Below, one piece after another: positions 46,228-55,680 of a stretch of DNA of 64,000 bases; positions within the stretch are counted from its first letter, which is position 1, and the number at the start of each line of letters is the position of its first letter. Source of the stretch: Mycobacterium pseudokansasii (GTDB lineage: Bacteria; Actinomycetota; Actinomycetes; Mycobacteriales; Mycobacteriaceae); the NCBI RefSeq assembly GCF_900566075.1, contig NZ_UPHU01000001.1, positions 4,960,325-5,024,324 of the forward strand, read 5' to 3'. The notes under the pieces were generated by a model. That model was not told the DNA's origin. It did not search any database and was given only the letters and a program-made list of their open reading frames with translations. Made by a program: the position numbers and the translations under genes.

Positions 46228-47230
46228 GCCGGAAATAGTCGAACGACGAATCGCTGCCGACTGCCAACCGCGGCAATTCCAGCGGGTCGCAGCGGCTATC
46301 GGCAAATCCCGCTACAGCGGTCAACGCCCAGCGCACACCGCGGCTGCGCAGCACCTCCTTGGCGCGCGCGTCGAAATCCGTTAGCCGGCCATTGGGGTAT
46401 GCGAAAATTGTTGGTGACCAACCTATCTCACGTTCAAGTGTCGCACAGGAATCCGTGATCTCCTGCTCGACCTTGTCGTCGCTGCAGCGGGCGAGGACGG
46501 GGTGGGTCACCGTGTGCGGGTACAGCGTCACCAGACCGTCGTCCGCGATCTCGCGCGCTTCGTCCCATGAGAGCATCTGGAACGGACCGGGGCCGCCCTC
46601 GCGACAGTCCAGCGCCCCGAGCATCTCGTCCAGCACGGCGATCCGTTGCGCATCGGCCAAACCTTTCAGCCGCTCAACCGCGGCCGAGTAGACCGCACCG
46701 CGGTTGGCGGTGCCGTCGAGCGAACGGGTCCCCAGGCCCAGCGCGGCCAGGTCGACCGCGGTTGCCTTGGTGCGCGCGATCGCCAGCCAGAGACGGTCGG
46801 GCCACAGGGCTTCGTCGCTGCCCATCGGGCCCGTCGCCAGAAATACCGCGGCGGGTAGTTTCAGAGCGCGCAATACCGGTACCGCGTGCGTGGCCAGATT
46901 GCGGGTGCCGTCGTCGAACGTTATCGCCATCGCGCGCGGCGGCAATGTCCCTGCCGCAAGGCGATCGAGGGCCTCTTCGAGCGGCAGGACGTTGAAATAC
47001 TTGCGGACGTACTCGAGTTGACGGCGGTACAGCTGCGAACCGAGCACATGCCAGCAAGGCGGCGACAACGGTTCGTCCTCCACACCGTGGAACATCACGA
47101 TCGCGAGTAGGTCGCGGTGTCGCCGCCGGGCCAACGCCGGCACCCCTGCGGCGCACAGCAATCCGGCCGCGAAGTTCTTGAGGGTCGCGCGGGCGGCATG
47201 CGGCGTGAGGCCTATGAGTCTTGCCATCAT
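46163..47230 (-). CDS. NodB-type polysaccharide deacetylase
   Basis: 355 residues. The carbohydrate esterase 4 motifs are present: MAITFDDGTRN (Asp pair), HTVTHPVL (metal-binding H-x3-H) and FAYPNGR. The N-terminus (MVMFHGVEDE region preceded by a hydrophobic stretch) suggests membrane association. It should remove N-acetyl groups from an amino sugar of the surface glycan or its precursor. Its 3' end overlaps the convergent GT4 gene by 65 bp. Confidence 0.88.
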   Translation of the reverse strand: MMARLIGLTPHAARATLKNFAAGLLCAAGVPALARRRHRDLLAIVMFHGVEDEPLSPPCWHVLGSQLYRRQLEYVRKYFNVLPLEEALDRLAAGTLPPRAMAITFDDGTRNLATHAVPVLRALKLPAAVFLATGPMGSDEALWPDRLWLAIARTKATAVDLAALGLGTRSLDGTANRGAVYSAAVERLKGLADAQRIAVLDEMLGALDCREGGPGPFQMLSWDEAREIADDGLVTLYPHTVTHPVLARCSDDKVEQEITDSCATLEREIGWSPTIFAYPNGRLTDFDARAKEVLRSRGVRWALTAVAGFADSRCDPLELPRLAVGSDSSFDYFRLMVSGGLPRRYGGSRGMATVG

Positions 47231-47464
47231 TGGCCGAACTCTAATCAGCGCTCACCGGTCTAGCTGCAAGACCGGAGGCAAGCAACGGACGCGTCGGGCA
47301 TGCACGCGTTCGATGGCATCGCGTCAGCACCGGCACTGCACCTCTGGGCTTGGCCGTCCGCGGAGCCGTTCGTATGACTTGGCAAAGGGAGCTAGGCTCT
47401 CGTCGGTGGCCAATCCAACGATGAACGGCTGGCCGAGATCGGCCGGTGCGGCAATGAGACTCAG

Positions 47465-48496
47465 ATGCCAGACCAACGTCGCCGTCGCGTCCGCAGAGCC
47501 GATCTTTCGCCCACACAGCATGAGCAACCGGGGGTGACGTTCTTGACGGGCGCACTGCGCGACATCCTGGCCCCGTCGCGTCTCACTTATGTCGTCGATG
47601 TCGGGGCCAACCGCAGCTGCGGCGACTGGCCGTACACGCCGATGCTCGACGCCGGCTTGTGCTGTGTGACAGGGTTCGAGCCGGGGCGCGAGGCGTTGCT
47701 CGAGTTGCAAAAGACCTGCGGACCCAACGAGCGCTACCTGCCCTACGCGCTGGGCGACGGCCACCCTGCAACTCTGAAGATCTGTCCCGCTCCGGGAGCC
47801 ATGACCAGCCTGCTCGAACCCGACCCGTTGGCGCAGGGACTGTTCACGCTCTTCGACCCGTTCGGACAGGTGACCGCCCGAGTCCCGCTCGACACGCATC
47901 GGCTCGATGACATCGGCGAAATCGAGCATCTCGATTTTCTGAAGATCGACATCCAGGGAGGTGAGCTGACCGTATTTCAAAATGGGCGCAACAAGCTCGC
48001 TGAAGCGGTGGCAATTCAGACCGAGGTGTCCTTTATCACCGTGTATCAAGACCAGCCCCCATTCGGAGAGGTCGACTTAGAGTTACGACGGCAGGGGTTT
48101 GTCCCGCACTGCATCCCCGGCGAGGTCAAGAGATGGGTGATCGGCGACTTTGCGATCGGCGATCCGTACCGGGCGCTGAATCAGATCTTGGAGACCGACG
48201 TCGTCTATGTGCGTGACTTTATCCACCCCGGGGGGATGAGTGACGAGCAGTTGAAGCATTTGGCGATGATCGCGCATCACTGTTATGGGTCGTTCGACTT
48301 GGCATTTCGGTGTGTGCGGTTATTGGAAGACAGGAACGCTGTGCAGGCGGGGAGTTCGCGCCGGTACCTGGAGGTTTGTCAGAGCGCCGTTGGTTACAAA
48401 CGAGCGATCTGGTGGGCGCAACATAGCGCGGCGCGGCTGAAGTATCGACTGAGGACATGGGCCAACTCGGCCGCCACTGCCTATGGTCGCGACTGA
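47465..48496 (+). CDS. FkbM family methyltransferase
   Basis: 343 residues from ATG 47465 (GTG 47534 would remove 23 Arg-rich residues). FkbM motifs: YVVDVGANRSCGDW (SAM site), GFEPGREAL, LDFLKIDIQGGELTVFQNG and AIQTEVSFITVY. FkbM proteins O-methylate sugars or hydroxyls. A C-terminal extension of about 100 residues is not part of the core. A 234-bp gap shared with the deacetylase gene probably holds divergent promoters. Confidence 0.88.
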   Translation: MPDQRRRRVRRADLSPTQHEQPGVTFLTGALRDILAPSRLTYVVDVGANRSCGDWPYTPMLDAGLCCVTGFEPGREALLELQKTCGPNERYLPYALGDGHPATLKICPAPGAMTSLLEPDPLAQGLFTLFDPFGQVTARVPLDTHRLDDIGEIEHLDFLKIDIQGGELTVFQNGRNKLAEAVAIQTEVSFITVYQDQPPFGEVDLELRRQGFVPHCIPGEVKRWVIGDFAIGDPYRALNQILETDVVYVRDFIHPGGMSDEQLKHLAMIAHHCYGSFDLAFRCVRLLEDRNAVQAGSSRRYLEVCQSAVGYKRAIWWAQHSAARLKYRLRTWANSAATAYGRD

Positions 48497-48685
48497 CGTT
48501 GCGCCGCCGGCGGGTGCCACATAATCCTTTCGCACCGAGCCCGACCGGCGCGGACACCGCCCGCCACCGGCGAGCCGCATGTTTGGATGAGCTGACTCTG
48601 CGATGCGGTTACGGTTTCGGGCATGCGCGAAACGCCGAAGGCCGGTCGCGCGCGAAAAGCTTGCAGAGGACTTGCGGAGGACCGG

Positions 48686-49432
48686 GTGAGCACTCGAACA
48701 GCGCTGAAGACCGTCGACGCCTACAACGAGGATGCGGTCCTGGTGTCGTCGATCATCAAAAGTCTTGGCCGCCCACTGGAGATCCTGGAAGCCGGTTGCG
48801 GGCTTGACTGGCCGCTCGATCTCGACGGCGTCGACTATCGGTTGACCGGTATCGACCTCGATGAGGATGCGCTGCAAAGCCGTATCCAGAAGATGGGTGA
48901 CCTGCACGAGGCGATCATCGGCGACCTCGCGGCACCGGCGACCATTCCAGCCGGCCGCTACGACGTGATCTACAACTCCTTCGTCCTCGAGCACATACCC
49001 GACGCCGAGGGCGCGCTGATCAACATGCTCAACGGGCTCAAGCCGGGCGGGCTTCTGGTGCTGCGCATCCCGGACCGGGACTCGGTGTACGGCTGGACCG
49101 CAAGACGGATGCCCTTTCGACTTCATATCGCTTATTACCGGTACTTTGTTCGTTACCCGCATGCTGGAAAGCCCGGCCATTCGCCATTTCCCACCTATTA
49201 TGCGCCGCTCATCTCCCGTGCCGGGGTACGCGACTTTTGCAACAGAAACGGCTGCACGATCCTCGAAGAACGGGGACACACGTACTATGTGCGAGGCAGG
49301 GGCGCTCGGATCCGGATAACTCGGGCATATGCGAAAGCATTGTGGGCCCTGTCTCTTGGCGCCCTATCGTGGCGGCATAACAATCTCACCTACGTCATAC
49401 GCAAGCGAGAAGCTGGTTCGCTCGAGGGATGA
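48686..49432 (+). CDS. SAM-dependent methyltransferase
   Basis: 248 residues from GTG 48686, chosen for GGAGG 5 bp upstream; ATG 48623 would add 21 residues. Class I core: ILEAGCGLDWPLDL (motif I), LTGIDLDEDAL, YDVIYNSFVLEHIPDAEGAL, LKPGGLLVLRIPDRDS. The C-terminal half (YYRYFVRYPHAGKPGHSPFPTYY) is characteristic of a group found in polysaccharide clusters. Substrate probably a sugar of the local glycan. Confidence 0.85.
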   Translation: MSTRTALKTVDAYNEDAVLVSSIIKSLGRPLEILEAGCGLDWPLDLDGVDYRLTGIDLDEDALQSRIQKMGDLHEAIIGDLAAPATIPAGRYDVIYNSFVLEHIPDAEGALINMLNGLKPGGLLVLRIPDRDSVYGWTARRMPFRLHIAYYRYFVRYPHAGKPGHSPFPTYYAPLISRAGVRDFCNRNGCTILEERGHTYYVRGRGARIRITRAYAKALWALSLGALSWRHNNLTYVIRKREAGSLEG

Positions 49433-49529
49433 CCAAGTTCCATAACAACCATTCGCCTGTGGGCCATCGTGTCGAGGGCGAGCGCCGGCTATTCAGCACC
49501 GCGAGGTATTCGGCCGAGGATGATCTGCC

Positions 49530-50192
49530 CTACGCCGGGCCGGTTTGAATAGCGACCAACGACTTGATCAAACCACCGAATCGTTCGTACCAGATGTTCG
49601 ATGACGGGAAGTACCGACGCATCTGCGAAATGCCGATCAGATCGATTTCGTCGACCTGTTCCTGCGCCTCTTCACGCGTGTAGGTCCGAATATGGCCGCG
49701 GTTCCAGTGCAGCGATACCTGCACGCGCGCCTCGTAGGGCAACCACTGTATGCCGGGAAACAGCCAGTGCGGTTCGATCGGAAAATACCGGTAGGGCGTC
49801 TGGACCCAATGGCGGTCGGCGAGTGAGTGGACGTTGTCAGCCAGTCGCTGCCGCCGCACATGGCCACCCACATGCTCGAGCAGCGAATTGGAGTACACCA
49901 GATCGAAGTGATCGCTCGCGACCGCGCCAGGCAGGTCGCACGCGTCGCCCTGGATCGCGACAACACCGCTGACCGGCGACTCCTGCGGCAGCAGGTTTAC
50001 CGTGGTAACAGACCTGGGCAGCACCGGCGCCATGTGCCAGGACTCGGGTGTTCCGCCGAGATCCAGCACGCGCATGTCGGCCAAGGACGGGAATGCCTCG
50101 ATGAGGTGCTGCCATCGTCGTGCCCGAGCGCGCCCAGACAGCGATCGCCGCGAATTGACATCCGTGGCGACGTTCCGTAACCAGGTGGACAT
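49530..50192 (-). CDS. SAM-dependent methyltransferase (methyltransf_11-like)
   Basis: 220 residues. Motif I is VLDLGGTPESW, followed by VTTVNLL, GDACDLPGAVASDHFDLVYS and NSLLEHVGG. The sequence then shows HWVQTPYRYFPIEPHWLFPG, a feature shared with a family found in surface-glycan loci. It is transcribed away from the polymerase operon but on the same strand, 245 bp after the next methyltransferase. Target unknown. Confidence 0.8.
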   Translation of the reverse strand: MSTWLRNVATDVNSRRSLSGRARARRWQHLIEAFPSLADMRVLDLGGTPESWHMAPVLPRSVTTVNLLPQESPVSGVVAIQGDACDLPGAVASDHFDLVYSNSLLEHVGGHVRRQRLADNVHSLADRHWVQTPYRYFPIEPHWLFPGIQWLPYEARVQVSLHWNRGHIRTYTREEAQEQVDEIDLIGISQMRRYFPSSNIWYERFGGLIKSLVAIQTGPA

Positions 50193-50437
50193 TTACTCCG
50201 ACTCTTTTTGAGGTTCCCCGTCCGAGAATCTTCCTTGCGGCGTTCCGCGTCACACCTCGCGGAAAGCGTTGCGTAGTGAGAGTAATCGCTGCCACCGATG
50301 GCCGCAAGAAAATGGACGATCGCTGGTTTAACGCAGGCAATGTTGCTCCGCGCCAACTGATTTATCGAGTCACGCGATCAGACAAGAAGGCTGAATACCG
50401 CGCGCGGCGACGGCGGCAGAAATTCGATCGACGACAA

Positions 50438-51187
50438 TCAGACAGCGAAGACGGCGTAAATGCTGACAGTGGTAAATCTGTCGAGTCGGGGGAACCGCTT
50501 GCGGGCTTTATCAAGCACCGGCAGCAACCGCTTGTCGCCGCAGTTGTAGGCGAGGTGAATAAGCCGCAGGCCGCATTCATCGAACGCGGCCCGGAATTGG
50601 TCGGGGGTGGTGCCGTTGAGGCCGATGTCCAACAGCGAACTCACCGGATGGCCGTTGTGTCGGGCCGCGGCTGCATAGACCACGCGCTTGGGCAATACTG
50701 CATGCGCCCAGGGCACTTTCAGGCCGGTGCGGCCGTGGTCGCCGTAAGGGCTGTAATACAGCGGACTGAAGCCCACGTAGAGAATCCCGTCCGGCCGGAC
50801 CAGATGCTTGTCGAGTGCCTTCAGCAACGAGGCCACGTCCGGGGCATGCTCGAAGGTGTCCTTGGAAACGATCACATCGAATGGTTCCGCTACCGGGAGC
50901 GACAGCGCGTCGACCGCTCGAAATGTCACGCGGTCGCGCACCTGGGGGAATCGCTGCACCAGATTGCGGTCGGCGAAGGCGATGAGGTTCTCGTCCAGAT
51001 CAACGCCCAGCACCATGGCCCCCGCTTGCGCCATTTCAATGGACAGCGCCCCGACGCCACAGCCGACATCGAGCACGCGTTTGCCGGTCCAGTCCGGGGG
51101 CGCAGTACCCAACCGACGCCAATACTCTTCGTTGGACTGCGATTGCGATTCGAAGTACTGCAGGGCGGACTCTTCGCTTTGTGTCAA
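50438..51187 (-). CDS. SAM-dependent methyltransferase (UbiG-like)
   Basis: 249 residues with a textbook class I core: RVLDVGCGVGALSIEMAQAG, VLGVDLDENLI, FDVIVSKDTFEHAPDVASLL and LVRPDGILYVGFSPLYYSP. The SPLYYSPYGDHG stretch after the core recurs in polysaccharide-associated enzymes. It follows the GT4 gene by 94 bp on the same strand and may be the fourth gene of the Wzz-Wzy-GT4 transcript. Confidence 0.87.
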   Translation of the reverse strand: MTQSEESALQYFESQSQSNEEYWRRLGTAPPDWTGKRVLDVGCGVGALSIEMAQAGAMVLGVDLDENLIAFADRNLVQRFPQVRDRVTFRAVDALSLPVAEPFDVIVSKDTFEHAPDVASLLKALDKHLVRPDGILYVGFSPLYYSPYGDHGRTGLKVPWAHAVLPKRVVYAAAARHNGHPVSSLLDIGLNGTTPDQFRAAFDECGLRLIHLAYNCGDKRLLPVLDKARKRFPRLDRFTTVSIYAVFAV

Positions 51188-51281
51188 CGCGTCGCTTCCG
51201 TTCTCTGGGGGTCGGCAACCGAATCTAGCCCGGGACGGCCGCTTTCACATATACCTTCAGCTAGGCAGTCGCCAAGATTGC

Positions 51282-52403
51282 TCACCGAGAAAGTGCTGGC
51301 GGCCTGCTCGCCAGCCGGGTCCACAGCTGCGTCAGCTGCTGATACCAACGGTCAAGCCCGAAGTCGCCGGCCCGGTCGCGTGCGACGCCGCCGAGGCGTG
51401 CCCGCAACTGTTCGTCGGCCACCAGGACGCTCAGCGACTTCGCGATCTGGCCCGGAGAGCCTGGTTCGACGACCAGGCCGTCGACACCATCACTGACCAC
51501 CTCGCCCATGCTGCCGACCATCGTGGTCACCGGCACCAGCCCGTATGCCATCGCCTCCAGCAGGGCCACCGGCAGACCTTCGTTGTAGCTGGGCAACACG
51601 AAAACGTGTGCATTGCAAAGCAATGCGTCGCGCGCCGCGGGGTCCAGCCAGCCCGCCACCCGGATGGTCTCACCGAGCCCGGCCCTGCCGACCGCGGCAC
51701 GCACCTCGTCGACCTCGCCGTCGCCGGCCAGCGTCACCCGCAACCGGTTGCGTACCGCCGCATCGAGCGAGGCGACGGCGGCGATCACGTCATAGCTGCC
51801 CTTGCGCGCCCCTAGCCGACCCACCGACACCGCCTGCACCCGCTGGGCACCGACTTGGGTCACCGGGGCTTCCGGAATCCGGACAGCGTTGTGCAACACG
51901 CTGATCTGGCTGTCGGTCAGCCGCAACCGGCTGGCGTACTCCTCGAGCTGGCGCTCGCCCAGCACCAGCCAGCGATCGGCGGACAGCATGCGCCGCATCG
52001 CGGCCTGGGCCAGCCGCGGCAGCCGATCGAACCAGCCGGCGAAGTCGTAGCTGTGTGCGTGCACCACCGTCGGTACGCCGGTCAGCCGCGCCACCCACAA
52101 TGGCAGTGCCTTGCGGATCACGCTGCCGCCGTGCGCCAAGTGCACGTGCAGCACATCGGCGTGGCCACGCAGCACCAGCCAGCTGGCACGCACCATTCCT
52201 TGGACACCGACCCACAGCCGCCGCCCTACCCGCTCGTCGACGAACGTCGGCACCACCGTGATGCGGATTCGTTTGTCGGGATGTGCTGCCATGAGGGCAA
52301 TCACCGTGGCCATGCCGCCCCGGCTGTCCGCCGCGCTCGGGGCGGGACCCACCACCAGCACCCGCAGCGGGTCGTCCACCGGAGTCTCCCCCACCGAATT
52401 CAC
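51282..52403 (-). CDS. GT4 family glycosyltransferase
   Basis: 373 residues from GTG 52403, which overlaps the stop of the polymerase gene (GTGA). GT4 features: LVVGPAPSAADSRGGMATVI, HVHLAHGGSVIRKALPLWVA, VSVGRLGARKGSYDVIAAV and the donor motif PSYNEGLPVALLEAMA. It is a paralogue of the glycosyltransferase at 45016-46227. Coupling to Wzy and Wzz places it in repeat-unit assembly. Confidence 0.92.
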   Translation of the reverse strand: MNSVGETPVDDPLRVLVVGPAPSAADSRGGMATVIALMAAHPDKRIRITVVPTFVDERVGRRLWVGVQGMVRASWLVLRGHADVLHVHLAHGGSVIRKALPLWVARLTGVPTVVHAHSYDFAGWFDRLPRLAQAAMRRMLSADRWLVLGERQLEEYASRLRLTDSQISVLHNAVRIPEAPVTQVGAQRVQAVSVGRLGARKGSYDVIAAVASLDAAVRNRLRVTLAGDGEVDEVRAAVGRAGLGETIRVAGWLDPAARDALLCNAHVFVLPSYNEGLPVALLEAMAYGLVPVTTMVGSMGEVVSDGVDGLVVEPGSPGQIAKSLSVLVADEQLRARLGGVARDRAGDFGLDRWYQQLTQLWTRLASRPPALSR

Positions 52404-53872
52404 CCAAGCCCACCGGTCAGCGCCGGGGCCTCGGTGCCGGCCATCTCGTCTACTGCAGGCGCCGCCGGCCGCACACCGGCGAACCCCATCGTCGCGCCCA
52501 GGGCCAGACCAAGCGAAACGGCGTCCGTCGGCATTTCCGGCAACGGCCACACGGTGGACATCGCGAGCAGGCCGGCGCTGACCGCCGCACTGACCTTTGC
52601 CGGAACCGACGCTCGGCGCAGCGCCCGGAACAGCGGCGTCAGAGCAAACACGGCAAACCCCGCCATGCCCACCACCCCGGCTTTGGCGAGCCACCACAGA
52701 TAGAACAGGTGCGAGTAGGTCGGATAGAACTTCATGGTGAACTCGTCTGGGTCGCTCCCGTACGGCTGCTGATAGGCATAACCCAGGCCGTGGCCGAACA
52801 CCGGCGCCTGGACGATCGCGCGGTCGAGGTTTTCTACTTCGCGCAGCCTGTCCAGCGTCGATGGGTCAACCGCGAGCGCCCCTGTCGAAACGCCGCCGAG
52901 CACCCGGCGAGTGAATGCGCCGAACTGCTCGGCAACCCACGTCCCGGTCGACGAACCCCGCAGCAGAAACAGCGACCACGCGACCGTCGCCGCAATGACC
53001 ACCGCGCCAATCGCGGTAAGGGCGAGTGACCGGCGCAGGGTCGGCCAATTGAAACCGGCAAGTAAGGCGACCACGGCAGCCACCGCAAAAGAGATCAATG
53101 GGTTACGGCTGAATGACAGCAGCGCAATGATCAGCGCGGGTGGCCCCAGCACCAGATACATAGCGGGCCGGACCCGGCCTACGATTGTGGCGGCGATCAG
53201 CGCGGTCAACACCGCCGTGGCCGGCGTCTGGGCCGACAGGATGATGCGGAGCGCCTCGCCGGCGCCGGTACCCTGCAGGCTTTCCGCCCGGCCGGCGAGC
53301 CGGATGGCATGAAACGAGCCCACAATCGCCATCGCGGCCGAGAACCACAGAATCACGACCATCGCACGGATCGACCCTTTGACGTAATTGCCCTTCACGA
53401 TCAGCAACGCCAGGGTGAACCCGGCGACCATCTCGAGCAGGGTCGTCGATTCCCGGATCACCACCCAGGTTGCGTGTCCGGCGGCGAAGCCGACAACGGT
53501 GGAAAACACCACCACCAACGCGAAGATCCCCGGCAACACGAAGTCGGAGAATCGGGGTTTCACGACCGGGATCAGGTAACAGATCGCCAGCACCAGCGCC
53601 GCTTGGTAGGCGTAGATCACCGCCGGGCCGACCACCTTGCCGACGTGCAAGTCGGCCGGCAGCGCGGCAAATGCCCAGAAAAGCGCGACCCAGATCATGG
53701 CTTCGGGTTTGGCCCAGTACACGACCAGGCTGAATATCGCCGCGATCAGCATCAGTCCCTGGCCGGTCTGGCGTACCGTGAACACGCCGACCAGAAAGCA
53801 CCCGAACAGGAAAACGGCCAGCACTACTCCAGCCGTCGCCAGACGATGACGATCCCGTAGGTAGACAATCAC
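52400..53872 (-). CDS. Wzy/WaaL-type O-antigen polymerase or ligase
   Basis: 490 residues with about 11-12 membrane helices and one long external loop (about 320-400) containing the Wzy/WaaL signature YSHLFYLWWLAKAGVVGM. It would polymerise lipid-linked repeat units on the outer face of the membrane, or ligate them to an acceptor; polymerase is favoured because a Wzz-type regulator is coupled upstream. Both ends overlap neighbours: ATGA with the Wzz gene and GTGA with the GT4 gene. Confidence 0.9.
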   Translation of the reverse strand: MIVYLRDRHRLATAGVVLAVFLFGCFLVGVFTVRQTGQGLMLIAAIFSLVVYWAKPEAMIWVALFWAFAALPADLHVGKVVGPAVIYAYQAALVLAICYLIPVVKPRFSDFVLPGIFALVVVFSTVVGFAAGHATWVVIRESTTLLEMVAGFTLALLIVKGNYVKGSIRAMVVILWFSAAMAIVGSFHAIRLAGRAESLQGTGAGEALRIILSAQTPATAVLTALIAATIVGRVRPAMYLVLGPPALIIALLSFSRNPLISFAVAAVVALLAGFNWPTLRRSLALTAIGAVVIAATVAWSLFLLRGSSTGTWVAEQFGAFTRRVLGGVSTGALAVDPSTLDRLREVENLDRAIVQAPVFGHGLGYAYQQPYGSDPDEFTMKFYPTYSHLFYLWWLAKAGVVGMAGFAVFALTPLFRALRRASVPAKVSAAVSAGLLAMSTVWPLPEMPTDAVSLGLALGATMGFAGVRPAAPAVDEMAGTEAPALTGGLG

Positions 53873-55263
53873 GGCGTCCCGCCGACCTTCGCCCGGTAAA
53901 TCCGCGCCGCGGCTCTGGTGTGCCGGGGCACCCGGGCGTCGGTCAGCACGGTGCCGGCGATCTGCGCGCCGGCAGCGCGCAACGCGGTCAGCGCGTCGTT
54001 GAGTTCATCGACGGTGGTGCGTCCCGCCCGCACCACCACCACCGTGGCTTGAACGGCGCCGGCCAATAGGGCACTGTCGGCTGTCGCCAGCACCGGCGGC
54101 CCGTCGACCACCATTCGGTCGAAACGCGACGACAGGTCCGCCAGCACGGTGTCGATCACTTCCGGGAGGTACGCACTGCAGGGCGAGGTCTCGCGGCGGA
54201 CGAATCGCGCCGCGAGAAGGAACAGGTTCGAAATCGGCGTCGGCTTCACGGCTTCGGCAGCAATGGCGGGACTGGCCAGGGCGTTGGCCAGGCCCTCCCC
54301 CGACTCGACTCGCAGCAAGCCGGCGAGCACGGGCCGGCGGGTATCGCCCTCGACCAGCAGAACGTCTTCGCCGAGTTCGGCGAGCGCCAGCGACAAGTTC
54401 AGTGCTGTCGTCGTGGCTCCTTCACCGCCGAACGGCGCAGCCACCAGCACCCGGCGGGCCTCGGATCCCATGGCCCGCAGCAGTCGGCTGCGCAACCCGC
54501 GCACCGCGTCGTCGAATGTCACGTCGGTGCCGAATCGCGGTGTGCTGCCGTGCTTTCCGGGCAACTCGGCCAAGGTCGGCAGACCCGAAAGTTGTTCCAG
54601 CTTCCCGCGGCTGCGGACGGTACGATCGCTGGCCTCCCGGGTCAATGCAACCGCGATGCCAAGCAGTACCCCGGCGGTGAGACCCATGGCCATGTTGCGC
54701 AGCGGGATCGGCCTACTCGGGCGGCTGGGCACCTCGGGCTGCTTGACGATGGTCGCCGTGGCCATCGGAGCTGATTTGGGTGGTTGGGGCACCTCCCTGC
54801 CCTGCGGACTGCCCTGCGGACGCAAATTGACGTCCAGCGCGGGAACCAGCGCGGCAAACGAATCGGCCATCGCTCCCGCCAGCAGCGCGGCACGCTTTGG
54901 ATCGGTATCGGTGACGGTGATGGTGAACAGCATCGACTTCGGGGTGTACTTCACCTGGGTATTGCTCACCACGGTGTCGCCGCTGATCGGAAGTTGCAGC
55001 CGACTGACGGCGCGCTCCGCTACCGCACGCCCACCGGCAATCTCGGCGTATGACGACAACCGGTCTTGTGCAGCCTGCCCGCCCCAGTACACCTCGGTGA
55101 CGTCGGTCGCACCGGCAATCGAGATGAGAATGGTGGCCGACGACTGGTACGCCTTGTTTTGGAAGACCGTGACGGCCGCCGCACCGGCCAGACACGCCAG
55201 CAACGCGGCCGCGACGAGTTTCCAGCGCGTGAGGACGGTCTGAACGAAGGTGCGGAAATCCAT
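53869..55263 (-). CDS. Wzz/BY-kinase-like chain-length protein with degenerate P-loop
   Basis: 464 residues: a Wzz domain with two membrane helices (about 15-35 and 185-205) joined to a cytoplasmic BY-kinase-type ATPase domain (about 230-460). The Walker A region is GGEGATTTALN, with Ala where the essential Lys of GK(S/T)T should be, and Walker A' reads LLVEGDTRRP with Glu for the usual Asp. Walker B-like VVDGPP is intact. The C-terminal tyrosine cluster is missing (a single Tyr in RIYRAK). It probably controls chain length without normal autokinase activity. It heads the Wzz-Wzy-GT4 operon. Confidence 0.88.
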   Translation of the reverse strand: MDFRTFVQTVLTRWKLVAAALLACLAGAAAVTVFQNKAYQSSATILISIAGATDVTEVYWGGQAAQDRLSSYAEIAGGRAVAERAVSRLQLPISGDTVVSNTQVKYTPKSMLFTITVTDTDPKRAALLAGAMADSFAALVPALDVNLRPQGSPQGREVPQPPKSAPMATATIVKQPEVPSRPSRPIPLRNMAMGLTAGVLLGIAVALTREASDRTVRSRGKLEQLSGLPTLAELPGKHGSTPRFGTDVTFDDAVRGLRSRLLRAMGSEARRVLVAAPFGGEGATTTALNLSLALAELGEDVLLVEGDTRRPVLAGLLRVESGEGLANALASPAIAAEAVKPTPISNLFLLAARFVRRETSPCSAYLPEVIDTVLADLSSRFDRMVVDGPPVLATADSALLAGAVQATVVVVRAGRTTVDELNDALTALRAAGAQIAGTVLTDARVPRHTRAAARIYRAKVGGTP

Positions 55264-55680
55264 CCACTGCCCTTTCTTGGCCCGACGCCATACGAATAGG
55301 GCCGATTATGTTCCCACCGCGCCAACCGCACTGGACATTATGCAGCATCGTTACCCGCCGTAGCCGCTAAACAATCTGCCGTCCCACCGCAACATTGTGG
55401 TGGCGCCGTGTGCGCCGCCATTCACTTGCAGGTGAGGCATGGCGGCAGGTCTCGCATTGAGCTTGCTTCCACGAATGCACGCAGCGGCACACTGAAGAAG
55501 CCCAACGCTTGCCGTGCGTCTGCCTGACAGCGGATCTTCGTGGGACAACGACTTGCAAGTCGGTTAGCGTGGGGTCCAAGGCCCCGCCCCCTCTGCACGC
55601 CCAACCACGGTTAAAGCCGTAGCGGGTGCCATCTGACGCCGGCCGGTGATGGCGAGGAAACTCTGCTGGAGACACGACAC
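55264..55680. other. 417-bp divergent gap
   Basis: It separates the divergent Wzz and FkbM genes and should contain both promoters. An imperfect palindrome near 55386-55405 (CCACCGCAAC/ATTGTGGTGG) is the only structure noticed. No gene is supported. Confidence 0.4.
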
